DNA of 64,000 nucleotides from Pseudomonas sp. BCA17 (GCF_004519405.1 NZ_SGWI01000005.1:62001-126000), one strand, 5' to 3'; shown: positions 8,236 to 18,033, counted from the first letter of the stretch. The notes: generated from the sequence alone by a model not told the origin. Numbers and translations are program-made.

Positions 8236-8626
8236 AAAGTAAGACGTTGGATCAAGGAGCGATAAATCAACGTCGGTGAACACCGGTAACAGATTGAATG
8301 TATTAGCCAATCCGTTTAAATCAGGCTTGTCTCCCGAAGCTGGAAGCGGGCTGTTTGCCCTGAAAGCCCGGTAAGAATAGTCCGTTGTAACGAAATGAGT
8401 AATAGCGGTTCGGGACAAGGACTGTTACCAGATTGGCAACAGTCGTCCATAGGCCATCCATCCCTCTGATAACCCGTTATCTATCCAATCCATGGCCCCG
8501 TGCGCAGCCCGGCCAGAGCGCCTGTTCATCCTTTCGAGCGACAACGCGAATACCTCCTTGGTGCGCTTATCCCCCTTGGCGGGCGGCAGTAGGGTGGAGC
8601 CTTCTGTCACTCACCGGGGAAGACGC
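8236..8626. other. Long intergenic region before the DUF1302 gene
   Basis: No convincing protein gene on either strand. It holds an imperfect inverted repeat GACTGTTACC-AGATT-GGCAACAGTC at 8420-8444 (one mismatch), a possible operator or hairpin, and a short CGGTG/CACCG hairpin near 8273-8284. The minus strand ends in a terminator at 8208-8235, so part of this region could encode a minus-strand small RNA. Upstream control of the DUF1302-DUF1329 pair by the downstream LuxR-type regulator would act here. Confidence 0.4.
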
Positions 8627-10417
8627 ATGACAAAAACAACAATGCGCGCCATCTTCACGCCACAGGCGCTCGCTGCAGCGGTGGCACTGGGTTGCTGCGC
8701 CCAGGCCCAGGCTGTTTCGTTCAATATCGGCGAGATCGAAGGGCAATTCGATTCTTCGCTGTCGGTCGGCGCCAGCTGGGGCATGCGCGATGCCGACAAG
8801 AAGCTGGTTGGGGTTCCCAACGGCGGCACGGGGCAGGCATCCACCGGGGATGACGGGCGGCTGAACTTCAAGAAGGGCGAAACCTTCTCCAAGATCTTCA
8901 AGGGCATTCACGACCTGGAGCTCAAGTACGGCGACAGCGGCGTGTTCGTACGCGGCAAGTACTGGTACGACTTCGAGCTGCAAGACGAAAACCGCGAATT
9001 CAAACAGATCAGCAATAACCACCGCGACGAAGGCGCACGTTCTTCCGGCTACGAGCTGCTCGATGCGTTCGTGTATCACAACTATTCCATCGGCGACCTG
9101 CCAGGCGCTGTGCGCGTGGGTAAACAGGTGGTGAGCTGGGGCGAGAGTACGTTTATCGGCAACTCGATCAACAGCATCAACCCCATCGACGTCTCGGCCT
9201 TCCGCCGGCCGGGCGCTGAAATCAAGGAAGGGCTGATCCCGGTCAACATGCTGTTCGCCTCCCAGAGCCTGACCAATCAGCTGTCGGTGGAAGGTTTCTA
9301 CCAGTTGAACTGGGAAAATACCGTGGTGGATAACTGCGGCACCTTCTTCGGCAACGATGTGGTCGCCCATGGCTGCAACAACAATTACACCGTCGGCAGC
9401 CCGGCGATCGCGCCGTTGCAACCGGTGGCGGCGGCATTCGGCCAGGGCTTCCAGGTCACCCGCGAAGGCGTGGTGGTGCAGCGTGCCAAAGACCGTGAGG
9501 CGCGGGATGGCGGCCAGTTCGGTGCGGCCTTGCGCTGGCTGGGGGATGACACGGAATACGGCCTGTACTTCATGAACTACCACAGCCGCACGCCCACCGT
9601 GGGAACCCTCACCGCCAACACCAGCCTGGCCACCATCGGACGTATCGCCAACGCCGCCAACGCCATTGCACCCGGCACCGGCGCGGGGCTGGCCCAGAGC
9701 ACCATGCTCGGTCGCGGCCAGTATTACCTCGACTATCCCGAAGACATCCGCCTGTATGGCGCCAGCTTCTCCACCACCTTGCCCACCGGCACGGCCTGGA
9801 CCGGAGAGATCAGCTACCGTCCCAATGCTCCGGTGCAGCTCAACACCACCGACCTGACCCTGGCCCTGGTCAACCCGATTGCCGGTAACACCGCGTCGCC
9901 GATCCGCAGCTCGTTCGGCTCCGACAACTCAGGTTATCGCCGCAAGGAAATCACCCAGATCCAAAGCACCATGACCCAATTCTTCGACCAGGTGCTGGGC
10001 GCCGAACGCCTGACCTTGGTGGGCGAGGCGGCGTTCGTGCACGTCGGCGGTCTGGAAGCCAAAACCAAACTGCGCTACGGCCGCGACTCGGTGTTCGGTG
10101 CCTATGGGTTCCAAGGCGATACCGACGGTTTCGTCACCGCCAACTCCTGGGGTTACCGCGCCAGGGCGATCCTCGACTACAACAACGTGTTTGCCGGGGT
10201 GAACCTCAAGCCCAACCTGTCCTGGTCGCATGACGTCAGTGGCTACGGCCCCAACGGTATTTTCAACGAAGGCGCCAAGGCGATCAGCGTCGGGGTGGAT
10301 GCGGACTATCGCAACACCTACACCGCCAGCCTCAGCTACACCGACTTCTTTGGCGGTGACTACAACACCCTGACCGACCGCGACTTTATCGCCCTCAGCT
10401 TCGGCGTGAACTTCTGA
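8627..10417 (+). CDS. DUF1302 outer-membrane protein
   Basis: 596 residues. A signal peptide of about 34 residues ends in AQA before VSFNIGEIEGQFDSSLSVGASW. The body is rich in alternating aromatic/polar beta strands and ends in phenylalanine (LSFGVNF), typical of a beta-barrel. ATG 8627 follows GGGGAAG. DUF1302 genes are almost always paired with DUF1329, as here with a 27-bp gap, and are linked to handling of lipids, steroids or other hydrophobic compounds. The MMPL exporter often found with the pair is absent nearby. Confidence 0.85.
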   Translation: MTKTTMRAIFTPQALAAAVALGCCAQAQAVSFNIGEIEGQFDSSLSVGASWGMRDADKKLVGVPNGGTGQASTGDDGRLNFKKGETFSKIFKGIHDLELKYGDSGVFVRGKYWYDFELQDENREFKQISNNHRDEGARSSGYELLDAFVYHNYSIGDLPGAVRVGKQVVSWGESTFIGNSINSINPIDVSAFRRPGAEIKEGLIPVNMLFASQSLTNQLSVEGFYQLNWENTVVDNCGTFFGNDVVAHGCNNNYTVGSPAIAPLQPVAAAFGQGFQVTREGVVVQRAKDREARDGGQFGAALRWLGDDTEYGLYFMNYHSRTPTVGTLTANTSLATIGRIANAANAIAPGTGAGLAQSTMLGRGQYYLDYPEDIRLYGASFSTTLPTGTAWTGEISYRPNAPVQLNTTDLTLALVNPIAGNTASPIRSSFGSDNSGYRRKEITQIQSTMTQFFDQVLGAERLTLVGEAAFVHVGGLEAKTKLRYGRDSVFGAYGFQGDTDGFVTANSWGYRARAILDYNNVFAGVNLKPNLSWSHDVSGYGPNGIFNEGAKAISVGVDADYRNTYTASLSYTDFFGGDYNTLTDRDFIALSFGVNF

Positions 10418-10444
10418 TCTGGTTTTAAGGAAGGACAAAAACCT

Positions 10445-11803
10445 ATGCGTAAGCTATTTGCAGTGATGGCGCTGAGTGTATTGGCCGCCAACGTGATGGC
10501 GGCGGTATCGCCCGAAGAAGCCGCCAAGCTCGGCACGACCCTGACCCCGGTCGGCGCGGAGAAAGCCGGTAACGCCGATGGCTCGATCCCGGCGTGGACC
10601 GGCGGCATCCCGAAAAATGCCGGAGCGGTGGACAGCAAGGGCTTCCTGGCCGACCCCTTCGCCAGTGAAAAACCGCTGTTCGTGATCACCGCGGCGACCG
10701 TGGATAAGTACAAGGACAAGCTCTCCGAAGGCCAGGTGGCGATGTTCAAGCGCTACCCCGAGACCTACAAGATCCCGGTATACCCGAGCCACCGCACGGT
10801 CAACCTGCCACCGGACATCTACGAGTCGATCAAGCGCAGCGCGCTGAACGTGCACACCATCAACGACGGTAACGGCCTGGAGAATTTCACCGGCAACCGT
10901 TACTACGCGTTCCCGATTCCCAAGAACGGCGTGGAAGTGTTGTGGAACCACATCACCCGTTACCACGGCGGTAATCTGCGGCGCATCATCACCCAGGCCA
11001 CCCCGCAGACCAACGGCAGCTACACGCCGATCCGCTTCGAGGAAGAAGTGGCGGTGCCCCAGGCCATCCCTGATATCGACCCGGCCAAGGCAGCCAACGT
11101 GCTGAGCTTCTTCAAGCAATCGGTGACCGCGCCGGCACGCCTGGCGGGCAACGTGCTGCTGGTGCACGAAACCCTCGACCAAGTGAAAGAGCCGCGCCTG
11201 GCCTGGATCTACAACGCCGGTCAGCGGCGGGTGCGGCGTGCGCCGCAAGTGTCGTATGACGGCCCGGGCACGGCCTCCGACGGCCTGCGCACCACCGACA
11301 ACTTCGATATGTTCTCCGGCGCTCCCGACCGTTATGACTGGAAACTGGTCGGCAAAAAAGAGATGTACATCCCCTACAACAGCTACAAGCTCGATTCGCC
11401 GACCCTCAAATACGACGACATCATCAAGGCCGGGCATATCAACCAGGACCTCACGCGCTACGAACTGCACCGGGTGTGGGAAGTGGTCGGCACGGTCAAG
11501 CCGAGTGAGCGGCACATCTATGCCAAGCGCCACATGTATATCGACGAAGACAGTTGGCAGGTCGCACTGGTGGACCACTACGACGGCCGTGGCCAACTGT
11601 GGCGCGTCGCCGAAGGCCATGCGCAGTTCTACTACGACCACCAGGTGCCGGCCTACACCGTGGAAACCCTGTACGACATCATCGCCGGGCGCTACATCGC
11701 CCTGGGCATGAAGAACGAGGAGAAGAGCAGTTTCGTGTTCGGCTTTGCGGCCAAGGCGGCGGATTACACCCCGGCGGCGTTGCGGTCCGAGGGCGTCCGG
11801 TAG
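10445..11803 (+). CDS. DUF1329 periplasmic protein
   Basis: 452 residues, signal peptide to about residue 19 (ANVMA). DUF1329 proteins have a LolA/LolB-like fold and are thought to bind lipids or hydrophobic substrates in the periplasm. Conserved features include TLTPVGAEKAGNADGSIPAW near the N-terminus and RHIYAKRHMYIDEDSW toward the C-terminus. A good AAGGAAGGA site precedes the start. It forms a two-gene unit with DUF1302 and lies ahead of a LuxR-type regulator. Substrate not predictable. Confidence 0.85.
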   Translation: MRKLFAVMALSVLAANVMAAVSPEEAAKLGTTLTPVGAEKAGNADGSIPAWTGGIPKNAGAVDSKGFLADPFASEKPLFVITAATVDKYKDKLSEGQVAMFKRYPETYKIPVYPSHRTVNLPPDIYESIKRSALNVHTINDGNGLENFTGNRYYAFPIPKNGVEVLWNHITRYHGGNLRRIITQATPQTNGSYTPIRFEEEVAVPQAIPDIDPAKAANVLSFFKQSVTAPARLAGNVLLVHETLDQVKEPRLAWIYNAGQRRVRRAPQVSYDGPGTASDGLRTTDNFDMFSGAPDRYDWKLVGKKEMYIPYNSYKLDSPTLKYDDIIKAGHINQDLTRYELHRVWEVVGTVKPSERHIYAKRHMYIDEDSWQVALVDHYDGRGQLWRVAEGHAQFYYDHQVPAYTVETLYDIIAGRYIALGMKNEEKSSFVFGFAAKAADYTPAALRSEGVR

Positions 11804-11827
11804 TAGCGATGTGAATGCAATCGACGT

Positions 11828-11853
11828 GTGGGAGAGGGCTTGCTCCCTCCCAC
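11828..11853. repeat. REP-like palindrome
   Basis: GTGGGAGAGGG-CTTG-CTCCCTCCCAC, the common intergenic palindrome of P. fluorescens genomes. It follows the DUF1329 gene and may attenuate transcription or stabilise the mRNA end. A variant is at 19297-19322. Confidence 0.7.
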
Positions 11854-11962
11854 ATTGGGTTCCATGCATGGCTGACAATCAGCGTGCTGAATACTTCTTC
11901 AACAACCACCGACCACAGGACTAGGGTAGGGCACAGATAACAATAAAAAGCAGGATGCAGCA

Positions 11963-14458
11963 ATGACTGCCATGACACGCTGCCTGGACCGTCCTGGATT
12001 CATGCCACGGCTGTCCGCCCATCATCTGTTGCGCCCGCGCCTGGCCGAGCCGTTGCTGGCCGCGTCGGCGAGGGTCAAGTTGCTGTGTGCCCCCGGCGGC
12101 AGCGGCAAAAGTGCGCTGTTGGCCGAGTGTGCATTGCAGGCGCCGGCGGGGTGCCAGGTCTATTGGCTGCCACTCAATGGCGCCGCTCTCACGCCTTTGG
12201 ATTTCTGCCGACGGTTGGCGCAGAACCTGGGCTTGTCCTTTATCGACGAGGCCACGTTGTTGCTCGACCTTGGCCGCTGGCAGCACCCGGGATGGGTGTT
12301 CCTCGATGATTTTTGCCGTCTGCCCGCCCCCGAGCTGGACGCCTTGCTTGACCGCCTGCTCACCGCCGCCGGCCCGGCACTCACCTGGTGGCTCGGCGCG
12401 CGGCGGCGACCGGCGTGCAACTGGTCACGCCTGCTGCTCGACGATGAACTCTTGGAGTGCAACGAGCTGCTGTTCAGCCCTGCGGAAATCCAGCCATTGC
12501 TCGGCGCCGGGCATACCCTCGACCGTGTGATGCAGTTCAGTGGCGGTTGGTGCGCCGGGGTGCGCATCGCGTTGCTCGGCGACGGCCATCCCGACAAAAC
12601 CTTGCTCGACTACCTGCAACATGAGCTGTTCAGCACCTTGACGCCTGAGCTGGCCGAAGCCTGGCGCGTGCTGGCGCATTTGCCACGATTCAATCCGGGG
12701 TTGTGTGAGCACCTGTTCGGCTTCGGTGACGGTGACCACTACCTGCGGGAGTTGCAGGCCCTCGGTGCCTTCATCCAGCCCTGGGAAGACACCCCGGACT
12801 GGCTGCAGGTGTTCCCGCCGTTGGCGCGATTGCTGCGCGAAGCACCCTGGCCGGCCAAACGCTCCTGGCATCGACGCGCCTGCCAATGGTTTACCGGCGA
12901 GCGTGATTGGCAAGCGGCCTTTGAACAGGCGCTGCTCGCTGAAGAGTACGAAGTGGCGGTGAGCCTGTTGCAGCATTTCAGTTTCGAGGATTTGTTCCGA
13001 GGGGAAAACGCCGTGCTGTTGTTGCGTTTGCATGAGCAGCACGGTGATGAATTGATGTTGGGCTCGGCGCAACTGGTCGGGTTGGTGACGGCCGCGTTGC
13101 TGTTTGCCGGGCGCTTTGAACAAGCGGGTGTGTGTATCGACCAGCTTGCACGGTTTGCTCCGCAGCCGACGGCGGCGCAACAGCGCCTTTTGTTGGCGCG
13201 CTGGCAGGCGCAATGGGGCTGGCTGTTGCATTTGGGCGGCGATGCCGAGCGCTCCCGCGAACATTTTCTGGAGGCGCTGCAAGCCTTGCCCGACAGCGCC
13301 TGGACCTCGCGTTTGATGTGCCTGTCGGGCCTGACCCAGCAAGCGTTGCTGCGCGGCGAACTGGACGTGGCCCAAGCCTTGAGCCGCGAGGCCCTGTGCC
13401 TGGCCCGCGCCCATGGCTCGCTGGTCCTGGAGGCCTTGCTTGAGCTGGATCACGCTCAACTGCTGGAGCAGCGCGGTGCGCCATATCGTGCACAAAGCCT
13501 GCTGGAAACGGTACAGGCGATGCTGGTTCGCCAGCGCCTCAAGGCCGGGCCGCTGGCCGGGCGTATCGCTCTGCGACGTGGGCACCTGGCGTTGCGCCAA
13601 GGGCAAGACACCCTGGCGAGCGAGTGTTTCACTGAAGGCTTGAACCTGTGCCTGCACAGCCACGACAAGCGCGTGCTGTATGGGTTTCTCGGCTTGGCGC
13701 TGCTGGCGGCCAATCGTGGCGATTACGCCCAGGCTTTTATCCAGTTGCGTGACGCCGAGCGATTGATGCAGCAACGCCAGGTACCGGACACGGTGTACCG
13801 CGCCGTGCTGTTGTTGGTCAGTGGGCACTTCTGGCTGCAGCAGGGGCGGGCTGAATTGACGGTGGAAGCGGTGCGTCGGGTATTGCGTCACTTTCGTGGC
13901 CCCCGGGCGCTCCAGGCGCCGCCGGCCACCCTGGAACTGGTGCCGCGCCTGGAATACCTGCTGGTGCTGGCCGAGGTCAAGCTGGGCTGCGCCGATCAAC
14001 CCATCGCGCGGCTCAATGCCTTGCTCGACACCACTCGACAACGCGGCATGCTGTGCCTGGAAACCGAATTACACCTGGCACTGGGTGAAGTGGCCTGGCA
14101 GTTGGGCGATTCGACCCTGGCTCGCCATGCGCTGCAAACCGGGCAGGCACTGGCGCAGCGTTGCCAGATACAACAGGCGCTGCGCGAACTGCGCTTGCGC
14201 TCGCCCGGGCTGTTGAGCGAATTGGGCCTGGAGACGCATGCGTCTCCAGAGGGCGCGGCGGACAATCCCCTGAGTCAGCGCGAGCTGGAAGTGTTGCAGC
14301 TGATCGCCCTGGGCAACTCCAACCTGGAAATCGCCGACCGCCTGTTTATTTCCCTGCACACCGTCAAGACCCACGCGCGGCGCATCCATAGCAAACTCGG
14401 CGTGGAGCGGCGCACCCAGGCGGTGGCCAAAGCCAAGACGTTGGGCTTGATGACCTAG
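11963..14458 (+). CDS. MalT-like LuxR-family ATP-dependent transcriptional regulator
   Basis: 831 residues. N-terminal STAND-type ATPase with Walker A CAPGGSGKSALL (about residues 46-57) and Walker B-like WVFLDDFCRLP; a long middle region of TPR-like helical repeats; a C-terminal LuxR HTH (LSQRELEVLQLIALGNSNLEIADRLFISLHTVKTHARRIHSKLG). Such regulators need an inducer and ATP to oligomerise. Adjacent DUF1302-DUF1329 genes are the likely targets; the same arrangement is remembered from the P. aeruginosa PA342x region. ATG 11963 chosen; ATG 11972 is an alternative. Confidence 0.9.
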   Translation: MTAMTRCLDRPGFMPRLSAHHLLRPRLAEPLLAASARVKLLCAPGGSGKSALLAECALQAPAGCQVYWLPLNGAALTPLDFCRRLAQNLGLSFIDEATLLLDLGRWQHPGWVFLDDFCRLPAPELDALLDRLLTAAGPALTWWLGARRRPACNWSRLLLDDELLECNELLFSPAEIQPLLGAGHTLDRVMQFSGGWCAGVRIALLGDGHPDKTLLDYLQHELFSTLTPELAEAWRVLAHLPRFNPGLCEHLFGFGDGDHYLRELQALGAFIQPWEDTPDWLQVFPPLARLLREAPWPAKRSWHRRACQWFTGERDWQAAFEQALLAEEYEVAVSLLQHFSFEDLFRGENAVLLLRLHEQHGDELMLGSAQLVGLVTAALLFAGRFEQAGVCIDQLARFAPQPTAAQQRLLLARWQAQWGWLLHLGGDAERSREHFLEALQALPDSAWTSRLMCLSGLTQQALLRGELDVAQALSREALCLARAHGSLVLEALLELDHAQLLEQRGAPYRAQSLLETVQAMLVRQRLKAGPLAGRIALRRGHLALRQGQDTLASECFTEGLNLCLHSHDKRVLYGFLGLALLAANRGDYAQAFIQLRDAERLMQQRQVPDTVYRAVLLLVSGHFWLQQGRAELTVEAVRRVLRHFRGPRALQAPPATLELVPRLEYLLVLAEVKLGCADQPIARLNALLDTTRQRGMLCLETELHLALGEVAWQLGDSTLARHALQTGQALAQRCQIQQALRELRLRSPGLLSELGLETHASPEGAADNPLSQRELEVLQLIALGNSNLEIADRLFISLHTVKTHARRIHSKLGVERRTQAVAKAKTLGLMT

Positions 14459-15330
14459 GTGCGCAATGCCTGGCGGTATTCTCCGGGCGTGGCGCCCACC
14501 GCCTGGCGAAAACGATGGGTGAAGTGGCTGGCGCTGGAAAAGCCGCACATCCAGGCGATCTCGCTCAATGGCAACGCACCGCCGCGCAGAAGGGCTTGCG
14601 CGCGGGCCAGGCGTCGCGCCAAGAGATATTGATGGGGCGGCAGGCCGAAGCTTTGACGGAACATCCGCGCAAAATGGTATTCCGACAGCGCACACAGTCC
14701 GGCCAGTTGCCCCAGGCTGATCGCGTCTTCCAGGTGGTGGTCGATGTACGCCGTCAACAGCCGGCGCTGGTAGGCCGCCAGCCCGCCTTTCAAGCGCAGT
14801 CCGTCGCGTGCGCCGACCTGGCTGAGCAGGGTATGGCTGAGCATTTCATGGGCCAGGCTGCTGGTCAGCAGGCGCTCGGCGGGCTCATGCCAGTTGAGGG
14901 CGACCAACTGGTGAAAACGTCGGGCCTGGGCGGCGTCCTCGAGAAAGGTGCTTTCGCGCAATTGCAGCGCGCGCGGCTCGCGGTCGAGCAGGGTGACGCA
15001 ACCCAGGGCAAATTGCTCCGGGCTGAAATACACATGGGCCAGGCGGATTTCGCCGTTGATCACCCAGGCCGACTGATGCTCGGCGGGCAGGATGCACAGC
15101 TTGTCGGGGCCACCCTTGGTGCCCGGCTGGTCACGCCGAAACGTGCCGGTGCCGCCGCCGATGTAGCAGGACAGGGTGTGATGGCCGGGCGCCTGGTAAT
15201 CCTGAGCATCGTGGTGGTTGCTCCACACGGCCGCAGACAAACCGTCACCGAGCTCGGCGCAGGCTTCCAGGCGTGCGTTGGGCGAGCGGTTAAGGGACTG
15301 AAAGACTTGCAGGGTTTCCAGGGCTGGCAT
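14455..15330 (-). CDS. AraC-family transcriptional regulator
   Basis: 291 residues. Variable N-terminal sensor (SCYIGGGTGTFRRD...), then a double HTH: LGQLAGLCALSEYHFARMFRQSFG and LSEIAWMCGFSSASHFTHRFRQAVGATPGEYR. The longer frame begins upstream without a ribosome-binding site, so ATG 15330 behind GGAG is used. The stop codon overlaps the convergent LuxR-family gene by 4 bp. It is divergent from an EamA-family transporter, 136 bp away, its probable target. Confidence 0.88.
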   Translation of the reverse strand: MPALETLQVFQSLNRSPNARLEACAELGDGLSAAVWSNHHDAQDYQAPGHHTLSCYIGGGTGTFRRDQPGTKGGPDKLCILPAEHQSAWVINGEIRLAHVYFSPEQFALGCVTLLDREPRALQLRESTFLEDAAQARRFHQLVALNWHEPAERLLTSSLAHEMLSHTLLSQVGARDGLRLKGGLAAYQRRLLTAYIDHHLEDAISLGQLAGLCALSEYHFARMFRQSFGLPPHQYLLARRLARAQALLRGGALPLSEIAWMCGFSSASHFTHRFRQAVGATPGEYRQALRT

Positions 15331-15466
15331 GGCGTATTCTCCGACGCCTTGCATCCTACTCCGGGCGGCTGGCGCTGTGATCCCACCGCCCGACAAAAGC
15401 GCAAGAATCTGCAAGTGCATTGCGCGGATGGGCGGTGACACTGTGGCTCTATCGACGGAGCCTGCT

Positions 15467-16369
15467 ATGAACCTTTTCCTGTATTTACTCACGGTGCTGA
15501 TCTGGGGCACCACTTGGATCGCCCTCAAGTGGCAGTTGGGCGTGGTGGCAATTCCGGTGTCGATCGTCTATCGCTTCGGCCTGGCGGCGTTGGTGTTGTT
15601 TGCGCTGTTGCTGCTCAGCCGCAAGCTGCAGGTGATGAACCGGCGCGGGCACCTGATTTGCCTGGCCCAGGGGGGGTGCCTGTTCTGCGTCAACTTCATG
15701 TGTTTTCTTACCGCCAGCCAGTGGATCCCCAGCGGGTTGGTGGCGGTGGTGTTTTCCACGGCCACGCTGTGGAACGCGTTGAATGCCCGAGTGTTCTTCG
15801 GCCAACGGGTGGCGCGTAACGTGTTGATGGGCGGCGCGCTGGGGCTGCTGGGGCTGGGCTTGCTGTTCTGGCCGGAGGTGGTCGGGCATACCGCCAGCCC
15901 GCAGACCTTGCTCGGCCTGGGCTTGGCCTTGCTCGGCACGATGTGCTTTTCGGCGGGCAACCTGTTGTCGAGCCTGCAGCAGAAGGCCGGGCTCAAGCCG
16001 TTGACCACCAATGCGTGGGGCATGGTGTATGGCTCGGCGATGCTGGCGACCTACTGTGTCGTGCGCGGTATACCGTTCGATATGGATTGGAGCGCGCGTT
16101 ATATCGGCGCCCTGTGGTACCTGGTGATTCCGGGTTCGGTGATCGGCTTTACCGCCTACCTCACGCTGGTCGGCCGCATGGGCCCGGAGCGCGCGGCGTA
16201 CTGCACGGTGCTGTTTCCGGTGGTAGCGCTGAATGTGTCGGCGTTTGCCGAAGGCTACCAATGGACCGCCCCGGCGTTGATGGGGTTGGTGCTGGTGATG
16301 TTGGGCAATGTGCTGGTGTTCAGAAAGCCCAAGCCGCTTAACGCCGGCCTCAGGGCACAGCAAATCTGA
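15467..16369 (+). CDS. EamA-family (DMT) metabolite exporter
   Basis: 300 residues with about ten hydrophobic helices in two EamA repeats. The first begins MNLFLYLLTVLIWGTTWIALKW, a typical DMT start. ATG 15467 was selected because the upstream part of the frame is not membrane-like. It probably exports an amino acid or other small metabolite. Divergent AraC regulation is suggested by the shared 136-bp promoter region. Confidence 0.87.
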   Translation: MNLFLYLLTVLIWGTTWIALKWQLGVVAIPVSIVYRFGLAALVLFALLLLSRKLQVMNRRGHLICLAQGGCLFCVNFMCFLTASQWIPSGLVAVVFSTATLWNALNARVFFGQRVARNVLMGGALGLLGLGLLFWPEVVGHTASPQTLLGLGLALLGTMCFSAGNLLSSLQQKAGLKPLTTNAWGMVYGSAMLATYCVVRGIPFDMDWSARYIGALWYLVIPGSVIGFTAYLTLVGRMGPERAAYCTVLFPVVALNVSAFAEGYQWTAPALMGLVLVMLGNVLVFRKPKPLNAGLRAQQI

Positions 16370-16414
16370 TGCGGGAGGCGGGCTTGCTCGCACATCTTGA
16401 CCGAGGTGGGCGCG

Positions 16415-17941
16415 CTATTTGAGCCCCAGGCGCCTGGCCATGCGGCCCAGGTTGGCGCGGTCCATGCCCAGTTCGCGGGCGGCGCCTGCCCAGTTGTGCT
16501 GATGGCGTTCCAGGCAGGCGCCGATGAGCTGGCGCTGATAGTGCTCGGTGGCCTGGCGCAGGTCGCCGGTGACCACATGGGCGGATTCGGGCTGCGTTTC
16601 GATCACCGGCGGCGTGCTGATGTCGGGCAGGTCCAGGTCCTGCGCACTCAAGCTCAGGATCTTCGGACGCTCACGATAATGACCCAGGGCCTTGAGGGCG
16701 CTGCGCCCGATCAAATGCTCCAGCTCCCGCACATTGCCCGGCCAGTTGTAGGCCAACAGTGCCGCCTGGGCATCGCTGCTCAGGCGCAGGCTGCCCAAAC
16801 CCATGCGTGAGCGGTTCTGCTCCAGGAAGAACCCCGCCAACAGCAACACGTCGCGGCCACGCTCGCGCAACGCTGGTACTTGCAGCGGGTACACGCTCAG
16901 CCGGTGATAGAAGTCGGCGCGGTAGCGGCCATTGCGCACTTCCTCGGCCAGGTCGCGGTTGGTCGCGGCGATCAGGCGCACGTCAACCCGATGCTCCTTG
17001 TCCGAGCCCAGGCGCTGCAATTGGCCGCTTTGCAGTACGCGCAGCAGCTTGGCTTGCACGGCCAGCGACAATTCGCCCACTTCGTCGAGGAACAAGGTCC
17101 CGCCGTTGGCCAGCTCGAACTTGCCCCGGCGTTCGTTCAGTGCACCGGTAAAGGCACCGCGCACATGCCCGAACAGTTCGCTTTCCACCAGCGTATCCGG
17201 CAAGGCAGCGCAGTTGAGGCTGATCATCGGTTTGTCCGCACGCAGCGAAGCCGCATGGATAGCTTGGGCCACCAGTTCCTTGCCAACCCCGGTTTCGCCG
17301 GTGATCAACACCGTGAGATCGCTGCCGCCCACCAGCTTGATCTCTTCCACCAAACGTTTATGGGGTTTGCTCTGGCCGATCATTTCCTTGTGCTGCTGGC
17401 CACTGGCTTCGCGGTAGATCTCGGCGCGCAGGGTCAGATGCTCGATACGTTCGGCCACGTTGACGGTGGCGGCCGCGAGGCTGGCGAAGGCTTGCAGGGC
17501 CTCCAGTTCAACGCGCTCGAAACGCTCGGTATCCAATGCATCAAGGGTCAGCAGGCCCCAGGGGCGGTCGCCGACAAACAGCGGGCAACCCATGCAGTCG
17601 TGTACTTGCAGATGCCCGTGCAGACCCTCGACCAAACCGTCGTAAGGGTCGGGCAGTTCGCTGTCACTGTCGAAGCGGGTCGGGCCGGGGCTGCTCAGCA
17701 GTACGGCAAACCGCGGGTGTTCGTTGACCTTGAAGCGCCGTCCCAGGGTATCGGGGCTCAAGCCGTCCACTGCCAAGGGCACCAGCCATTCGCCGTCCAG
17801 GCGCAGCAACGCGGCGGCATCGCACGGCAGCAAGGCGCGCATGGCTTGCAGCAGGCGGCGGTAGCGTTCGCCTTCGGGCAACTCGCGGGACAGGTCGGCG
17901 ACCAGAGGCAGCAGGGTTGTGAGCAACGAGTGTGCAGTCAT
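16415..17941 (-). CDS. norR: NorR/FhpR-type sigma-54-dependent nitric oxide-responsive activator
   Basis: 508 residues. N-terminal GAF domain (about 20-170) that in NorR holds a mononuclear iron sensing NO; central AAA+ domain with Walker A GETGVGKE, sigma-54 contact loop GAFTGA and Walker B LFLDEVGEL; Fis-type HTH at the C-terminus (HNWAGAARELGMDRANLGRMARRLGLK). Start preceded by GGAG. Divergent from flavohemoglobin hmp with GT-N7-AC sites between them, as for P. aeruginosa FhpR-fhp. The target here is therefore hmp rather than norVW or norCB. Confidence 0.93.
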   Translation of the reverse strand: MTAHSLLTTLLPLVADLSRELPEGERYRRLLQAMRALLPCDAAALLRLDGEWLVPLAVDGLSPDTLGRRFKVNEHPRFAVLLSSPGPTRFDSDSELPDPYDGLVEGLHGHLQVHDCMGCPLFVGDRPWGLLTLDALDTERFERVELEALQAFASLAAATVNVAERIEHLTLRAEIYREASGQQHKEMIGQSKPHKRLVEEIKLVGGSDLTVLITGETGVGKELVAQAIHAASLRADKPMISLNCAALPDTLVESELFGHVRGAFTGALNERRGKFELANGGTLFLDEVGELSLAVQAKLLRVLQSGQLQRLGSDKEHRVDVRLIAATNRDLAEEVRNGRYRADFYHRLSVYPLQVPALRERGRDVLLLAGFFLEQNRSRMGLGSLRLSSDAQAALLAYNWPGNVRELEHLIGRSALKALGHYRERPKILSLSAQDLDLPDISTPPVIETQPESAHVVTGDLRQATEHYQRQLIGACLERHQHNWAGAARELGMDRANLGRMARRLGLK

Positions 17942-17953
17942 AATGACTCCTTG

Positions 17954-17968
17954 TAGTCTTTATGACTA
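17954..17968. promoter_or_regulatory. NorR-type binding site 1
   Basis: Inverted repeat TAGTC-TTTAT-GACTA contains the NorR core GT-N7-AC (17956-17966). It lies in the norR-hmp gap, about 65 bp from the sigma-54-like element, a fitting enhancer position. Confidence 0.7.
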
Positions 17969-17980
17969 TAAAGTGTAGGA

Positions 17981-17993
17981 AGTCATACTGACT
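17981..17993. promoter_or_regulatory. NorR-type binding site 2
   Basis: AGTCA-TAC-TGACT palindrome with a GT-N7-AC core at 17982-17992. The core centre is 26 bp from that of site 1, so the two sites lie on similar DNA faces. Confidence 0.7.
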
Positions 17994-18033
17994 ACATAAT
18001 ATTTAACTCATTGAAAAATAACGATAAATAACT

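Noticed and set aside
8134..8418. 94-codon minus-strand frame in the DUF1302 upstream region
   Set aside because: Runs through the terminator hairpins, has no ribosome-binding site and no protein-like composition.
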